Origin: Liopterus haemorrhoidalis
Lineage: Eukaryota > Arthropoda > Insecta > Coleoptera > Dytiscidae
Assembly (NCBI GenBank): GCA_963971575.1
Contig: OZ020611.1
Location: 148,330,419-148,394,418 of the forward strand
Direction: 5' to 3'
Length of the DNA stretch: 64,000 nucleotides
Shown: one piece after another, positions 43,680-56,063 of the stretch
How positions within the stretch are numbered: the first letter of the stretch is position 1
Layout of the letters: the number at the start of each line of letters is the position of its first letter
Notes under the pieces: generated by a model
Told to the model about the DNA's origin: nothing
Seen by the model: only the letters and a program-made list of their open reading frames with translations
Databases searched by the model: none
Made by a program: the position numbers and the translations under genes

Positions 43680-44679
43680 TAGGGTTATCAAATGTCTCTC
43701 GTGACAGAGTAGGATATTTCTACTAAAAATAGTAGTTTAGTAGGACAGTTTTTTTAATTTTTATTATGTTACGAAATATATAGGTACCTATCATAATTAA
43801 GGTCAAATCCCATAACAAGTCCTTTTTTTCATAATAAGGCCTTTTTTCATAATGGGGCTTTTTTTTAAATTTGTTTAATAATATTATAAAAACATTTTAT
43901 TATAGATTATATATTATTAAACAAATTTTCAAAAAGGCCTTATTATGGGATCCAACCCTAATTAATTATGGTTTAATTTTTGAAATAAAATTATAAAATA
44001 AATTATAGGTCATTTTTATAACTTTCTTAATAACATTATTAATAACAATTAACAAGAAACAATCAATAAATAATAAGTAATACTACTAATATGAAAATTT
44101 AATTATATATTTATTGGTTCACATCTTTCTTTATATTTAACAAAATCACGTTTTAGAAATAAAAATATAAAATAAATCATAAGACATTTTTTAATTTTTC
44201 TTTATATATAATTAATAAGAAACAACCAATAAATAATTAACAATCAAATTTAAATATATATGGTAATAAAAAATATAATTAGATATGTTTATTGGTTGAC
44301 ATTCACATTTTCTTTTTGTTTTTAATAAAATCATATTTTTTAGATGTACCTGCTTTTTTAATAAAGCTTTATCCTTAATGATATCATAGAAAAAATCTAA
44401 ACATGTTTTATTTTTATAATTAAATTTCACGAACATTAAATTTTTAACTATATCAATTGACAATCGATTTCGCTCGTCTGACCATTGTGCTTCCATTAAA
44501 CTAAAAATTCTTTCCAGAACAGCATTATGCGCTGGAATAACAAACATAAACTGGCATATTTTTAAAAATTCGGAAAATTGTTCCTCTTGTTTTAAACTTA
44601 TCATTAACTGTTTTGGCATTTAAATTTAAGGCGTCTTCAAAAGTAACAATACTATAAAGTAGGACGGTTGGTAGCCCTA
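43680..44679 (-). mobile_element. hAT element (1.0 kb) with C-terminal transposase relic
   Basis: The ends TAGGGTTATCAAATGTC and GACGGTTGGTAGCCCTA are inverted repeats. The flanks TTTATAGT (43672-43679) and CTTATAGT (44680-44687) are a 7/8 target duplication. The minus-strand ORF from 44619 reads FSEFLKICQFMFVIPAHNAV, LERIFSLMEAQWSDERNRLS and VKNLMFVKFNY, the hAT C-terminal dimerisation domain. The catalytic core is deleted. Confidence 0.85.
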
Positions 44680-44687
44680 CTTATAGT

Positions 44688-45560
44688 AGCTATTTAGCTA
44701 CTAGCGAAACACTGTCGTCGACTTTAGATATGGTTGGATATATGATACATTTGTTGTACTAAATGAAATTTAGTTTTCCTGTGCTAATACGAGAAGTGTT
44801 TGATAAGTCACTCAAAATTATTATTATTTTTTTTTACCAAAATGCAAATAGGCGTACTTTCCTACCTGTATTACAGCTGTATCACAGTTAATCATGCATT
44901 ATTTCCCGCATAATGTAAATATATATTCTATACTATCATATGGTATACTTTGTTGGGGCACAGGTCAGAATTCATTAGATTGTTTCGTCCACAAAAACGT
45001 ATTCTACGCAATATGGTTGATGGCAGCCAAAGAACATCGAGTGTTCCAGGTTCATAATCATTTACTTAATTCTACAACTAAGCTTCACTTAGTAAAATAG
45101 ACTAGTATAATATTATTAATTTTCGTTCCCATAATGTCACTATAAGCTTATATAAGTTAATTGTAAAACAGTATGTGACAACACTGTTTTACTAAATTTA
45201 ACGTTTATAAAGAGAGTGCGACATAACACTCAGTGACTGTCAGAACGAGAAGAATGAGTTTTTGGTGTAACAGTGCTTTAACGTTAGTAACAAATAGTTC
45301 TCAAATACACTCAAAGTTCGGGATAATTTGCATTTAACATAACCTAAATCTCGTAAAGTTGTGTCAGTTACAAGATTTATTTTTAAATTAACTAGATATT
45401 TACCAATCTGTTGTTGATATGAACCTTTACTGAAGTGTCGCGAAGCAATAAAAATAAAAAACTTGTAATTCAGCAAAAATACTGCTATATTTTGCAAATG
45501 TAGGTTGTAAATCATATCTTATCAATTCGAATATATATTATTGTTTTTGAAAACCTATAA
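44688..45560. other. No gene seen
   Basis: AT-rich. ORFs at 44894-45100 and 45240-45515 have no recognisable domains. Confidence 0.4.
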
Positions 45561-45564
45561 AAAA

Positions 45565-46206
45565 ATCAGCTGTGGCCACCACAGGACCGACCGTCATCAT
45601 AAAGTCATCATAAAATCATAAAATACATTCTAGCAGCAGAGTAGAAATAACTTGGCCTAATATTTTCTAACAGAGATATTATTTATCATGACCATGGAAA
45701 CGTTACATATAAGTATGAAAAAATTGAGACTTGAAACTTGAAACATCGAAAAATTTTACAAAAATTATTCGAAATATTTCGTTTTATCAAAAAACGTCTT
45801 TTATTGCTTTTATAGCAACTTTTGTTCAATAAATTTTTTCTAAATATTTTTCTGTTATGAAATATTCACAAAAATATTAAAATCGACACGAGTAAACTCC
45901 CATTTCTAGTCAACCGATTTTTACCAAAAGTTGATCAACTCGTGTCATTGATGGCAGAAGCTTAAATATGAAGTTTCATAAAAATCCTTTCAGCCGAATT
46001 TGCTCTGCACGTGTACACAGACGGACAGACAGACGGACAGACAGACAGACAGACGGACAGACAGACAGACCGACAGACATCATGCTGAAAATAGTCAAAA
46101 CGTTATGTAGGGACCTCGATTCGTGGAGATCCATCGAAATCTCGAAATGTCAAAATCGGTATGATCACAATACCTCCCTTATATATGTTGACGGTCGGTA
46201 AAAATA
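45565..46206 (+). repeat. Interspersed repeat with (ACAG)n microsatellite
   Basis: It starts with ATCAGCTGTGGCCACCACAG (also at 1026). It continues with ATCATGACCATGGAAACG, AAATCGACACGAGTAAACTC, a (GACAGACAGACG)n tract at 46018-46080, and ends CAATACCTCCCTTATATATG TTGACGGTCGGTAAAAATA. Related copies lie at 1373-2075 and, inverted and partial, at 2319-2392. The ORF over the tract encodes only the repeat. Class unknown. Confidence 0.75.
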
Positions 46207-47400
46207 TGTCTCTCATTCATTATAACCAATGGGTTTTTCCTAATTTTGTATATTTTTCGAGGCAAGTAACGATCCCTTAATTCGCGCATTTCACGAATAT
46301 CTCTATTTTGTCTTGGTCCATTTCATACTACCTAATATTGATTCAAATTAGATTAAATTGCTTAATATCAGTGATAATATGACCCCAATTGCTACTAAAT
46401 AATCACTATTAACTTTGTTTTCACTAAGTAATATTAGGGTATATTAACACTAATTTCGTATTATGTGCAGCAGATATTTAGTAGTGTCTAGTTAGATTCG
46501 CTAGTTGTAGTGCTACTAACATTTAGTAAAAGATTATGAGCTTGGCCCATTGACTTTACCATGTATGTTTTTGAATAAGATGCGCTTATCGTATATATTA
46601 AATATTTTCTGTATTTATCATGGGCTAATTTTAACTGTTTTAACTATAATATAATAAATATATGTTCTCAGACATGAAAAATAATGACTTGTCCAATATG
46701 TATAAATATAATCTTCTAAACCAATAAAATTATTATTATTATTTCGACTTTTCTCTCTCGTGGTCAAGACGTGGCACACTAATCTGACGTCTACAAGGAG
46801 AAAAGTGCAGGTAGGTAGTCTTATTTTATTGAGAAATAGATCAGTTTTTGCTGTAAATGAAGGTAAATATGACCAAAAGTTTAATAGGCAAGTATAAAGT
46901 GTTGCAGTTTACTCCATATTTAATTTTTTTTGTACCGCGTTACAAGTATTCAACACAATAGATTTTTGCACTTTATGAAGCATTTCTGGTGGGACTTGTA
47001 GTTTAAGGAGAGAGTTCATTGATGACCGTGGTTAAGATGAGGAGTAGTAGTAAGAATTTCATCATGCCACTGCATGATGCAAGTTTGATATGATTTAAGA
47101 GCAGCGTGTGTGTGCGAAATTTTGATCCAAACTTGAAAGTGTAAAAGAGCCAACCTGTGTGTTTTAACACGTTGACGGAACTCAATATTTAGGGGGGTTC
47201 AAATTTTGACACCGTGATATATTTTGTTATATGCTTTGAAATGGTTATGTGATTATCAATGTAGGTATTATAATTAATATTTTAATTAATTAATTCTTTA
47301 ATTAAGTTGCGGGTACAGTCACATCACGTGTCACATGAGGCATCGGTTAGGTCTTCTGTTTCTAACATTGACGAAAAGATTACCTAGTTTCGCCAATTAA
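46207..47400. other. No gene seen
   Basis: AT-rich. The segment 46380-46530 contains repeated CTACTAA/TTTAGTA motifs. The ORF at 47003-47185 has no recognised domain. Confidence 0.4.
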
Positions 47401-47404
47401 TCCA

Positions 47405-47800
47405 TAACAATTGACGATTGACTGTTAAAGAAGCTTCATAAGAAATAGGAATATCATACGGATCTTGTCAAGACATTTTGACAATGTCGACAATCACGAC
47501 TACGCACCAGCTCACATTTCCCTAATGGTTCAGCAGTTTTGTAGAAGAGCCAAGTAACTCTCGTTCTCCATCCACCATACTCACCTGACTTGGCCGTCTG
47601 ACGTTTTTTGTTCACAAAATTGAAGAATTCGTTAAAAAGACGTTCCAACAGTAATACTTTTCAAATAATTGAAGAGATAAAAAGGAAAAAAAAAATCGGA
47701 AACTGGTCTACAAGCGATTTCAAAAAGTGCTACAAAATATTTTTCTATAAGTGGAAAGTTTTTTGTTTGTCGGCACAATATAATCTAATTTGAACTAAAT
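47405..47800 (+). pseudogene. Mariner relic, internally deleted
   Basis: Plus frames give LTIDC...SFIRNRNI (HTH2 remains), then APAHISLMVQQFC (from HDNAPAHTSLLV), a degraded PPYSPDLAV and KLKNSLKRRSNSNTFQIIEE I, ending FKKCYKIFFYKWKVF. Several stops and frameshifts. Known mariner motifs place it clearly; the boundaries are vague. Confidence 0.7.
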
Positions 47801-47975
47801 ACGATTAAAGGAAGCTTAATAAATGTTCCTGTCATATGGAATTTAAAAATCCATATTTATTTTAATTTGGTTTGTTTATTTTCTTTGTTTATGTTTATTT
47901 TTTATATTAGTGTTTAGAAAAATTATCTATTATTATTGTCGATAATTTCAAACATTTTAATTATGTTGCAATGTA

Positions 47976-49881
47976 CAGTGAGTTTATTTCATCATAGAAC
48001 ATAGAGGTTTCATTTCTATAACATCCGTTAATTGACAGTAATGTAAAATGCGTTTTTTTTTTTTTTTCTAGAACAGAAATTGTCAACTTGTTATTACATT
48101 TGCGTAAAAGTAAAAAGTTTTGAAATGTATAAATCAGTTTTGCGAAATAATGATAGAAAGAATTAATAATAATTAAAATAAAATTGTAAATTGTAAATAA
48201 AATTCTTTTTGCCGATGAGGCTACGTTTTACATTTAAGTTAATTCTCAAAACTGCCGGTATTGGCATCGGGAAAATTTATATTTATGTAATACTACCAGA
48301 ACATAACGACCAGAAAAGGCAAACGTTTGGGCAGGTTTGGTACGAACGCATATCATTGGTCTTTTTTTTATAGACGGTAACCTTACTGCCCAAAAATATC
48401 TGGATTTGTTAGAAAATAGAGCAATACCTGGATTAAATGCACTAAATATTCCAGGTGAAGTGTGGTTTCAACAAGACGGTGCCCTAGCGCATAATGCCAG
48501 AATAATTAAAACATTTTTAAATCATACATTTCTTCGATGTTGGATTGACGTGGCGGCAAAATAGAATGGCCCGCTAGGTCGCTGGACGATTTTTTTATTG
48601 GGGATATATGAATAACAAAATTTTTGATGCCCAAAATTTAACTATAGAAGAACGAAAATCTAGAATAGAAAATGAATTCCACAGAATAAAACGGATGCAA
48701 TTAATTAATGTTATGCAAACTTTTTACGACCGTTTGGGGCATTGTTTGGCAGTGAATGGAGGAATATTTGAAAACTTGTAATTATTTTTATTTTGTTTGT
48801 TCCAATTTTTAAATTTTATGTTTGTTTAATAAATATATTTTTAATTTTTCATTCCTATTTATTTCCTAAAAAAATGCTTTGCGTTTATGTATTTCTATAA
48901 TCGAGTAAGCTATGCAGTATGTTCTATTTTAATATAAACGCATTTTACATTGCTGTCAATTAACGGTTGTTATAGAAATGATATCTCTATATATATAATT
49001 CTTTATTTCCCCTAGGCCTTGCGGCGTATAGGGTTTTAACTATTACATTGAGAAAAATAATCATAATAATATAATAAAATAAAATAATATAATATAATTT
49101 TATGATTTTCTTTCTTCTTCTTCTTCTTCTACCTTCTACCTCCGGTGTTCATCTCTTTCTTCGTAATCTCTTTTCGGCTTCCGTCTCCGGTCTCCTTCCT
49201 TCTTGACTCCAGTTCTTCTTCCCCTCTTTCTTCGCTTCTCTTCCCTCTTTTCTTTCCTCCTCCATTGCCTCTTTCTTCCTTCCTGTACTCAGTTCTGTCT
49301 TACCTCTCCGCATTCCTTCCTTCTTTCCTCGAGTACTCTCGCCCACCTTTCTCCCTTTCCTTCTTCACTCAACAGCTCCTTTATCTCTCCCTCCCATTTT
49401 GTCATCTTTCCACATCTTTTTGTAAGATGTTCCAAGGATTCTTCCTCCTCTCTACACATTCTGCATACCCTATCCTCCGGTTTTGCCCAATACCTACTAC
49501 TCCGTTCTTCATTTCCGCATCTTAATCTGGCAATCCTTCTAACTCTGCCCCCTGCCTTTCCTCTCCTCCCTTTCAAATATTTAGGTATTCCTACCGTCCT
49601 TATCTCCCTATACCTTTTCACATTCCTTGAATTGTCTATTCTTACTGTTCTTTCCTGCTCCTGTACCTCCTTGTCTCTCCTTCTCAATTCTTCTACTATG
49701 TTTCTTCCTTCATTTCTCTTTCGCTCAGCTTCCCTTATGTCCATCCCACATCTCCAATAGTACTCTTTCCTTGTTTCTCCCCATTCCGACAGTTTACCTT
49801 TTTGTTCTTCCTTCATTCTTTCATCCCAGCATTCTCTTATTAAATGATATCTCTATGTTTTATGATAAAATAAACTCACGG
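47976..49881 (+). mobile_element. Tc1/mariner-superfamily element with ~80-bp TIRs, split by a LINE
   Basis: The left end CAGTGAGTTTATTTCATCAT is mirrored by ATGATAAAATAAACTCACGG at the right, with TA outside both (47974-47975, 49882-49883). The inverted match continues ~80 bp (ACGCATTTTACATTGCTGTC). A transposase remnant at 48337-48780 reads NLTAQKYLDLLENRAIPGLN, VWFQQDGALAHNARIIKTFL, and in broken frames DFFIGDI...NKIFDAQNLTIEE and RLGHCLAVNGG. A LINE (48991-49841) sits inside the right TIR. Without it the element is ~1.05 kb. Confidence 0.85.
48991..49841 (-). pseudogene. 5'-truncated LINE with 15-bp TSD, ORF2 C-terminus
   Basis: The duplication AAATGATATCTCTAT flanks it (48976-48990, 49842-49856). 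The minus-strand ORF from 49816 reads EAERKRNEGRNIVEELRRRD, IARLRCGNEERSSRYW, RVCRMCREEEESLEHLTKRC (a CCHC-like knuckle) and WARVLEERRKECGEVRQN, the Glu/Arg-rich C-terminus of R1/Loa-type LINE ORF2. The 3' tail (minus direction) is AATAAAGAATTATATATAT. The short divergence of the TSD suggests a fairly recent insertion. Confidence 0.85.
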
Positions 49882-49883
49882 TA

Positions 49884-50300
49884 TATCGGTTAGGTGCTGA
49901 GGTGCGTAGCATGGTTGTAACACACATGCCTTGCATTGCTAGGGTTTCGGTTTCGAATCCTTCGAATTCTAATTACGAAAAATTAGAATTGTCCCGCCTA
50001 ATTGCCTTGGTAGCAAAGACCATAAACGTGGATTTGGATTAGAAGAGGTACTAGGTTTCATGTGCTAGAAATTTAAATTGCATTAGCCATATTCAGGGGT
50101 GGAATGGGACTGTCGAACCGGGCCGGTTATTTGATTAAGTTTTATCGGCCCAGTTTTTCGTAGTTGACGTAGTAGTTTTGTGAAGTTAGTAGTGTGCATA
50201 GTAGCGAATCTTTATGCTCCTAGTTTACGCGTCGTTACGAATTTGTAAGAAATCATTAATCAATGTAAATCAATCGGGTAAATGATTTAAAAGCAAAAGG
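49884..50300. other. hAT-like left end at 50095, otherwise nothing recognised
   Basis: CAGGGGTGGAATGGGACTG at 50095 followed by GGGCCGG looks like a hAT terminus without a visible partner. Confidence 0.4.
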
Positions 50301-51371
50301 AGCCGTTGATTTTGAAAGTGAGACAAGTCCACTTTTCGTTATTTCTAGATTTTAATGTTTTGCATTTGAATGGAATTAAAAATATTCGTAAGGAGTAAAA
50401 GACTTATTTTACATCTTTGGTATTCTCAATTCATGTAATTTTATTATACGATTAAGTGTTATCGGCGTAATTTGAAAAAAGTCGTGGTTTTGGTGTACCT
50501 CAATGGACTGGTCTCACTTTCAAATGTAATGATTTGCTGAAAATGTTGATTTCTCCTAATGAAATGGAATTATTGTAGCAAACAAATGAAATTTTTATTT
50601 AATTATTTATTTTATTTCAATATAATTTTATTCTTTGCTAGAAAAATAACAATAAAACAAAACAAATATTTAATTTTATAGGAAAAAATTGAAAAAATAT
50701 GAAAAAATATTCAATTACAAGTTGCATACATATAAATTATACTTTTTTAGTTTAGACTTTTAAAATTCTTAAAGTATTCATGATGAATAGGTGGTACATA
50801 AAGTAATAAATCCATCATATCTTTATATTTTTCTTTAGTTTCCGAAATTACACCGCCTACCGCGCTTTGGTGATAAATCAAGAGTTTTAAATTGTGAATC
50901 TTTTCCTATTGACGATTTATAAAACATTTTATATGGCGCATTTCTCAAAAATCTTATCCAGGAAATATTCAACCAGTTAACTATTTCTCCATCAGTATTT
51001 TTCCTTCTTCTTAAAATTGCCTCCTCGAGAGGTTTGGTAGAGTAAAAGTCTTCACTTTTCATTTCATGTACCAAAAAGGAATTATGCTTGAGACATTTTT
51101 GTATCAATTTATAATAATCCTGGGGTATCAATCGGGTTTCGGTTCGAGAGAATTTATTCGAGTGGACTTGTCCCACTTTCAAAATAAATGCATTTGAATA
51201 CTGTTGACCATATAAACTAACAGCAACAAAATTGTACTGATATTGAGTCGATTAAACTGATATTGTAAATGATTAAAAACATGAAGTTAATCTCAGTTTG
51301 TAATAAGACGTAACATTAACTCATATTTTTCACAAAATGGACTTATCTCACTTTCAAAATCAACGGCTCAA
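50301..51371 (-). mobile_element. DNA element with ~32-bp TIRs and a transposase-like C-terminus
   Basis: GAGCCGTTGATTTTGAAAGT GAGACAAGTCCA at 50301 is mirrored at 51340-51371 with one or two mismatches. The motif GTCYCACTTTCAAA also recurs at ~50510 and ~51170. The minus-strand ORF from 51182 reads RLIPQDYYKLIQKCLKHNSF, FYSTKPLEEAILRRRKNTDG, EIVNWLNISWIRFLRNAPYK and DLSPKRGRR. After a frameshift it continues MMDLLLYVPPIHHEYFKNFK. I recognise this as the C-terminus of multi-copy, transposon-like insect proteins but cannot assign a superfamily with certainty (Sola is one candidate). Confidence 0.65.
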
Positions 51372-52457
51372 TTAAAGTATACACGCTCTCTGTTCATAAG
51401 GTTGTAACAACCACTCTATTGTTTATTGGCAAAATATTTGTATTTTACGCAAGTACTTTTTTTGGCTTAACATGGCAGCGTACTTCTTTAAGATGTCTAG
51501 GTTACATATTAACATATTTAAACAAATTAGGCGGAGCAGATTTGGACTAGTTTAAATCTGCCAGAAATGCACGGAATAAATGTTTCAAAGCAGGAGAAAC
51601 GAAAAGCAAAACAAGCCTAAAATCTGAAAGAAAAACTAATTTAACTAAAGAGAAAAACAAAACTCTTAAGAAAGAAAAATTTATCTTACTAAAATTCCTC
51701 AGATTCTGATATGGAAGAAATTAACTCTAATATCGAAATAAATAATAAAATAAATTATATCTCAGATTCTGACTTATAAATATGAAGTCATTAACAGTAT
51801 TCACAATATAACTCTGGAATTGATTATATAATTATTCAAAATAACATAAAATGACAATATTTAGAGTTGACATCGTGGCAAAACTTCCTCCATTTTAAGA
51901 AAGCAAATGGGCGTCCAGACAAACGTCTTACATAAAATGCTATGTTTCATTTTTATATCTCTGTCTAAATCTACCCTTGGTGGGCCACAATTGGATTAAT
52001 GCATTTCTAAAGCAAAATCAATATTTTCTCAAGTCATAGTTTCGTATTCGTAGTTTCGATAGACGTTTAAAGACAATATGTATTATTATCGATCAATGCA
52101 GCCATCAGTCATGAATATCTAAAAATGGCAAAAATAAATGTGTCCAAATCTTTCCTTGGTGGCCCAAAAATGGTTCTCGCTCGGTTTTATAGGGTTTCAC
52201 AAAAGATTGTTGTTGCGAATATTGTAAGTCAATATGTGAATATTAATTACATTTAGTAATGCGGGAAATTATTTTCCCGAATTCGATTCCCGATTTTCGA
52301 GCCAGGAGGGTCCGAAGCTCCCTTGCCTTTGTAACAGTATAGGGTGTACGGAAGACAATGAACATTGTTAGCGAAACAAAGCAGGCCAATCTGTGTTATA
52401 AAAAGGGGCACCAAATTTTGCAAGTACGAGGTCGTTAATTTCTACTTTGAGATAGGG
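51372..52457. other. No gene seen
   Basis: AT-rich. The segment 51570-51790 has a Lys/Ser-codon-rich broken frame (ARNKCFKAGETKSKTSLK) without domain identity. Confidence 0.4.
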
Positions 52458-52465
52458 CTATTACA

Positions 52466-53039
52466 CAGGGTTGGTTTTATCATTAGGTGAGTCTAAGCGA
52501 CTGCCTAAGGACGCCGGAAGGCCATGCAATTATGACTTTTACGTACTTATGTGTAGCATAGGAATTCCATCCATCCCATTTTTAGCGGAACAGTCCTGTT
52601 ATCATAGATGATGTTCCAGTGTCCCCAGAACAAGCTGCGGAATAATTGCATGTCCTCTTTTTTGTGATACATGCCATCAAAACTTTAGTAATACCTGTTT
52701 ATATTATTCTCAAATGTTTTTGTAATCTTGTGAATTTCTTTCCCCTCGTCATTAAATGATTTTCTTATCCCCTCTTTTTCTTCGGATTTTTTAGTCAAAT
52801 ACGCTTCCGCAGTGTCGCGTTTGCAATTTGAAAAATATGGGATCCCTAGTGTAGTATGTAAAAATTCTATTTTAATATTTTTCTTATATCTCTAGGAATT
52901 TATATTTAGAGAGCGCCGAATTGTGTCTTGCCTAGGGGCGCCAAATTATTCCTTGCCGCGGGGCGTCGAATTATGTCTTGCCGAGGGTTGTCGAATTATG
53001 TCTTGCCTAGGGGGACCAAAGAACCACGCACCAGCCCTA
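52466..53039. mobile_element. hAT-type element with internal 25-bp tandem repeat
   Basis: The ends CAGGGTTGGTTTTATC and CGCACCAGCCCTA are inverted repeats. The flanks CTATTACA (52458-52465) and CTCTTACA (53040-53047) are a 7/8 target duplication. No transposase recognised. Confidence 0.75.
52918..53017. repeat. Four tandem 25-bp units
   Basis: The units are GAATTGTGTCTTGCCTAGGG GCGCC and three variants (CCGCGGGGCGTC, CCGAGGGTTGTC, CCTAGGGGGACC endings), exactly 25 bases apart. They lie at the right end of the hAT at 52466. Overlapping ORFs here are translated repeat. Confidence 0.85.
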
Positions 53040-53047
53040 CTCTTACA

Positions 53048-53635
53048 CCATTCCACGTTAGACATCTCATACGTTACACAGTCGTTTTTCTGTCACTGGC
53101 ATTGCATGTCAACTTTTCTGCTAAGCCCAGGATTATAAAAATTTAAAATCACTTCATGTACAAGTATTCACAATATTGTATAAATAATGTTACTAAAATA
53201 TAGCTTACAATAATGACTTAGCATATTACTTAAGTATTTAATTACAGTTAAGTTAATTTGCACTTAATCAAAACGTACTTAATTAAGAAATCTCATCGAC
53301 ATTAATAATATAACTAATTAAAATTGTTCTTCTAAAAATATTTATATCTTCTGATCACGAAATTCTTCACAGTCTTGCTTAGAAGAAAACTGAGATAATT
53401 AAAACAAATTTCAAACTAATAGATTAATAACGATAAATCAAATGAAACTTCGTATCGTACACTGGTGTAGTGTACAAACTATTCACATCACATTAAGAAG
53501 ATCCAGGGTTTGAATCCTGATTTGATTAGGGAAGTAATTTGTCTTTCGACGTAGGTGTTAGATTTAGAGGGTTGGAATTTTAATAGTGGCAACTGCATAA
53601 TAACTACAGATCCAAAACAGATACTGTAGTATTTG
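53048..53635. other. No gene seen
   Basis: AT-rich, nothing recognised. Confidence 0.4.
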
Positions 53636-53643
53636 GTTATAAC

Positions 53644-54702
53644 CAGGGGCGTATTTAAGGGGGGGACTAGGGGCCTGCAGTCCCCCTTAACAATTTTTAA
53701 ATAAGTAGTTTTCATTTACAAAAATGGAAAATTGTGATACCATTATTTTTTATATCGTATTATGATATTTAGTCAATGTTAGTGTTTTATAATTTACATA
53801 GGGCTATCATACGTTCCGGTTTGACCAGGACAGTCCCAGTTTTCAGCCCTTGTTCCGGTTGGTATACAAATATGTCGGTCAAATTTATTATACGAGTACG
53901 AGTACGATATATGGTTCGAGAAATATCTGTATTTTTCAGATAAACCTACTAACGCAATAGAATGATGTATAATTCACTGCGACAAAAATATGTTCCCAAA
54001 CATTTATTGTTTGATAAAAATTTTGGTAACGTTACCAGTAAAGACGGTGTCACCTGAAAGATCATTTTCGACCTTAAAACTTCTTAAAAATTATTAAAGA
54101 AACACCATGAAAGAAGATCGGCTTAATGGATTAGCAGCACTAAACATTAACTGGGAAGTTGATATAGAAGAAGACGAAGTATTAGAAGAAATGAAAAAAA
54201 TGCCTCGCCGAATATTAATTTAAAAGTTTATTTAAAATATTATTTTCATTTATCATATAATTACTTTGCATCTTGTAATTAGTTTATTACTATTATTAAG
54301 TTTATTACACCAATTTAATTTCATTTATTGTGATTTTGGTTATGAAAGATTTTGACTGTTTTTTCTTTTAATTGCTATATTTCTTTAGTTATAAGAAAGA
54401 ATTATTTTTGAATACGAGTTTAATTTTATTTACTGTGATCTTTGTTAGTACATGACTGATATTCTTTGTTAATTGTTATTTTTCGTTAGTTATATTATAA
54501 GAAATAATTACTTTTAAATAATTTAATTTTATTTACTGTGATTTTGGCTATGACTGATTTTCTGTTAATCTTTGACAATAAATAGTTTATTATGAAAGAT
54601 ATTTAATTTTTTTATCCTATTTCACAAACATCGTGGGGGGGATATCATTCACAACATTTTTAAAAATTAGCCCCCCTTAACAATTTTTTGGATACGCCCC
54701 TG
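53644..54702 (+). mobile_element. hAT element with TTF/ZMYM-type transposase relic
   Basis: The ends CAGGGGCGTATTTAAGG and GGATACGCCCCTG are inverted repeats, and CCCCCTTAACAATTTTT is shared subterminally. The flanks GTTATAAC (53636-53643) and GCTATAAC (54703-54710) are a 7/8 target duplication. Near 54029-54222 the plus strand reads TLPVKTVSPERSFSTLKLLK, NTMKEDRLNGLAALNINWEV, the C-terminus of ZMYM1-like hAT transposases, with one stop. At ~53803 TAGGGCTATCATACGTTCCG may start another nested fragment. Confidence 0.8.
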
Positions 54703-55068
54703 GCTATAACGAAGTTCAAATGACATACAGAAACGTTTCGTTATAATCGTTTATGTTGACAAAATATAAGAACACTTGAAATAAGTACAAAGAAACCTAA
54801 TAAAGACAAAGAAGTTTTAAAAAAAATCCACGTATTTTAGTTTCTTTTGTTTAGTTGCAAAATTAATTTCGTTAATATGCAATAATTCTATTTCGGTTAT
54901 TTTATTAAAAAATGATTTATGGAGTACTCTTTGATTGAAGAAAATAAAGAACGGCTTTAATATTACTAATTGCATCCGAAGCAGTTGGAACTGTTACGAG
55001 GGCCACACTGAACTTTTTAAGACAGAAGGAAACAGTAGCTACTAGGACAGTGATGGCGAACCTATGAC

Positions 55069-56063
55069 TAGAGCCCTGCGCGGATACGTTTTTCTGTATC
55101 CGCATCCGATCCGCATCCGCATAGACAGAATCCGCATCCGCAAAAATATCCACACAATCCGCACAGGATTTGCTGTTTGTTTGGAAATATCTAACATGTT
55201 TCGCCTTATTTGGCATATCGCTGTATTAAAACACTACTGAAATTTTTTAAATTTTATCACATTAATATTACTGATTCCAGAAATATGTTTTATATCTAAC
55301 GTCGTACTGAGATTATATAGATTAAAAAATAAAAATGGAAATTACAATTATTCGACTCTTAAACAGCAATATCTCAGAAACTTAGTTTTTTAAGATATCT
55401 CACTTTTATTTTAGAGCAGCGATATTTAGAAATAATTAAACAGATTAATTTATCACATTTATGACCAACAAATAACAAGGAAAGTCCTATAAGATCAGCA
55501 AATTTAAAAAAATAAGTTCTTAATAATAAAAATAAATTCTTAAATTCATCCTATTATTAAAAGATGAAAGTTATATGACGATTTTAAGAATTTTAAGATA
55601 TTTTTATTTTTTTTAGATTTGATATGAGGTTCGAGTTTTTAAATATGACAAATTACTATGGTTAATTTTTACTAATATTTCCAAAAATGCAAAATAAGAC
55701 GGTACATAATTATTTTTAAATTAATAAACGCAATAAATCCAAAGAAATTGTTGTATCTACGACTGTTATATAAATTCTACTATATTTAACTATTTAAGTG
55801 AGCGTAAAGTAGGTCTTTATGGGAAGAGTAAAAAAAGTAAAAAGTGCGGTAACGTATTATTATTTCACTCTTGCCATAAGGACAATACAATTGCCAGCGA
55901 TACATTTTTTGGGGTTCTAAACGCGTTTTCCGGAGGAAGAGGCGTTCAACTGAAGATTTTATGTTCACGCGGATAAGCGGATATGATATATAATCCGCAT
56001 CCGCAGAAAAATGGCGAATATCCGCGGGTAATCCGCGGATATCCACGGATTTGCCGGGCTCTA
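55069..56063. mobile_element. Nested hAT with TAGAGCCC ends
   Basis: Perfect 8-bp duplications CCTATGAC (55061-55068, 56064-56071) flank TAGAGCCCTGCGCGGAT and GCCGGGCTCTA. Subterminal CCGCATCCGC repeats occur at both ends. No transposase recognised in the ~995 bp. Confidence 0.88.

Noticed and set aside
49145..49893. Plus-strand Ser/Phe/Leu-rich ORFs
   Set aside because: They are the antisense of the LINE ORF2 C-terminus at 48991-49841.
52918..53146. Overlapping ORFs across the 25-bp repeats
   Set aside because: Repeat translation in two frames; no independent coding evidence.
55081..55150. CCGCATCCGC repeats considered as a GC-rich regulatory island
   Set aside because: They are subterminal repeats of the nested hAT, mirrored at 55980-56050.
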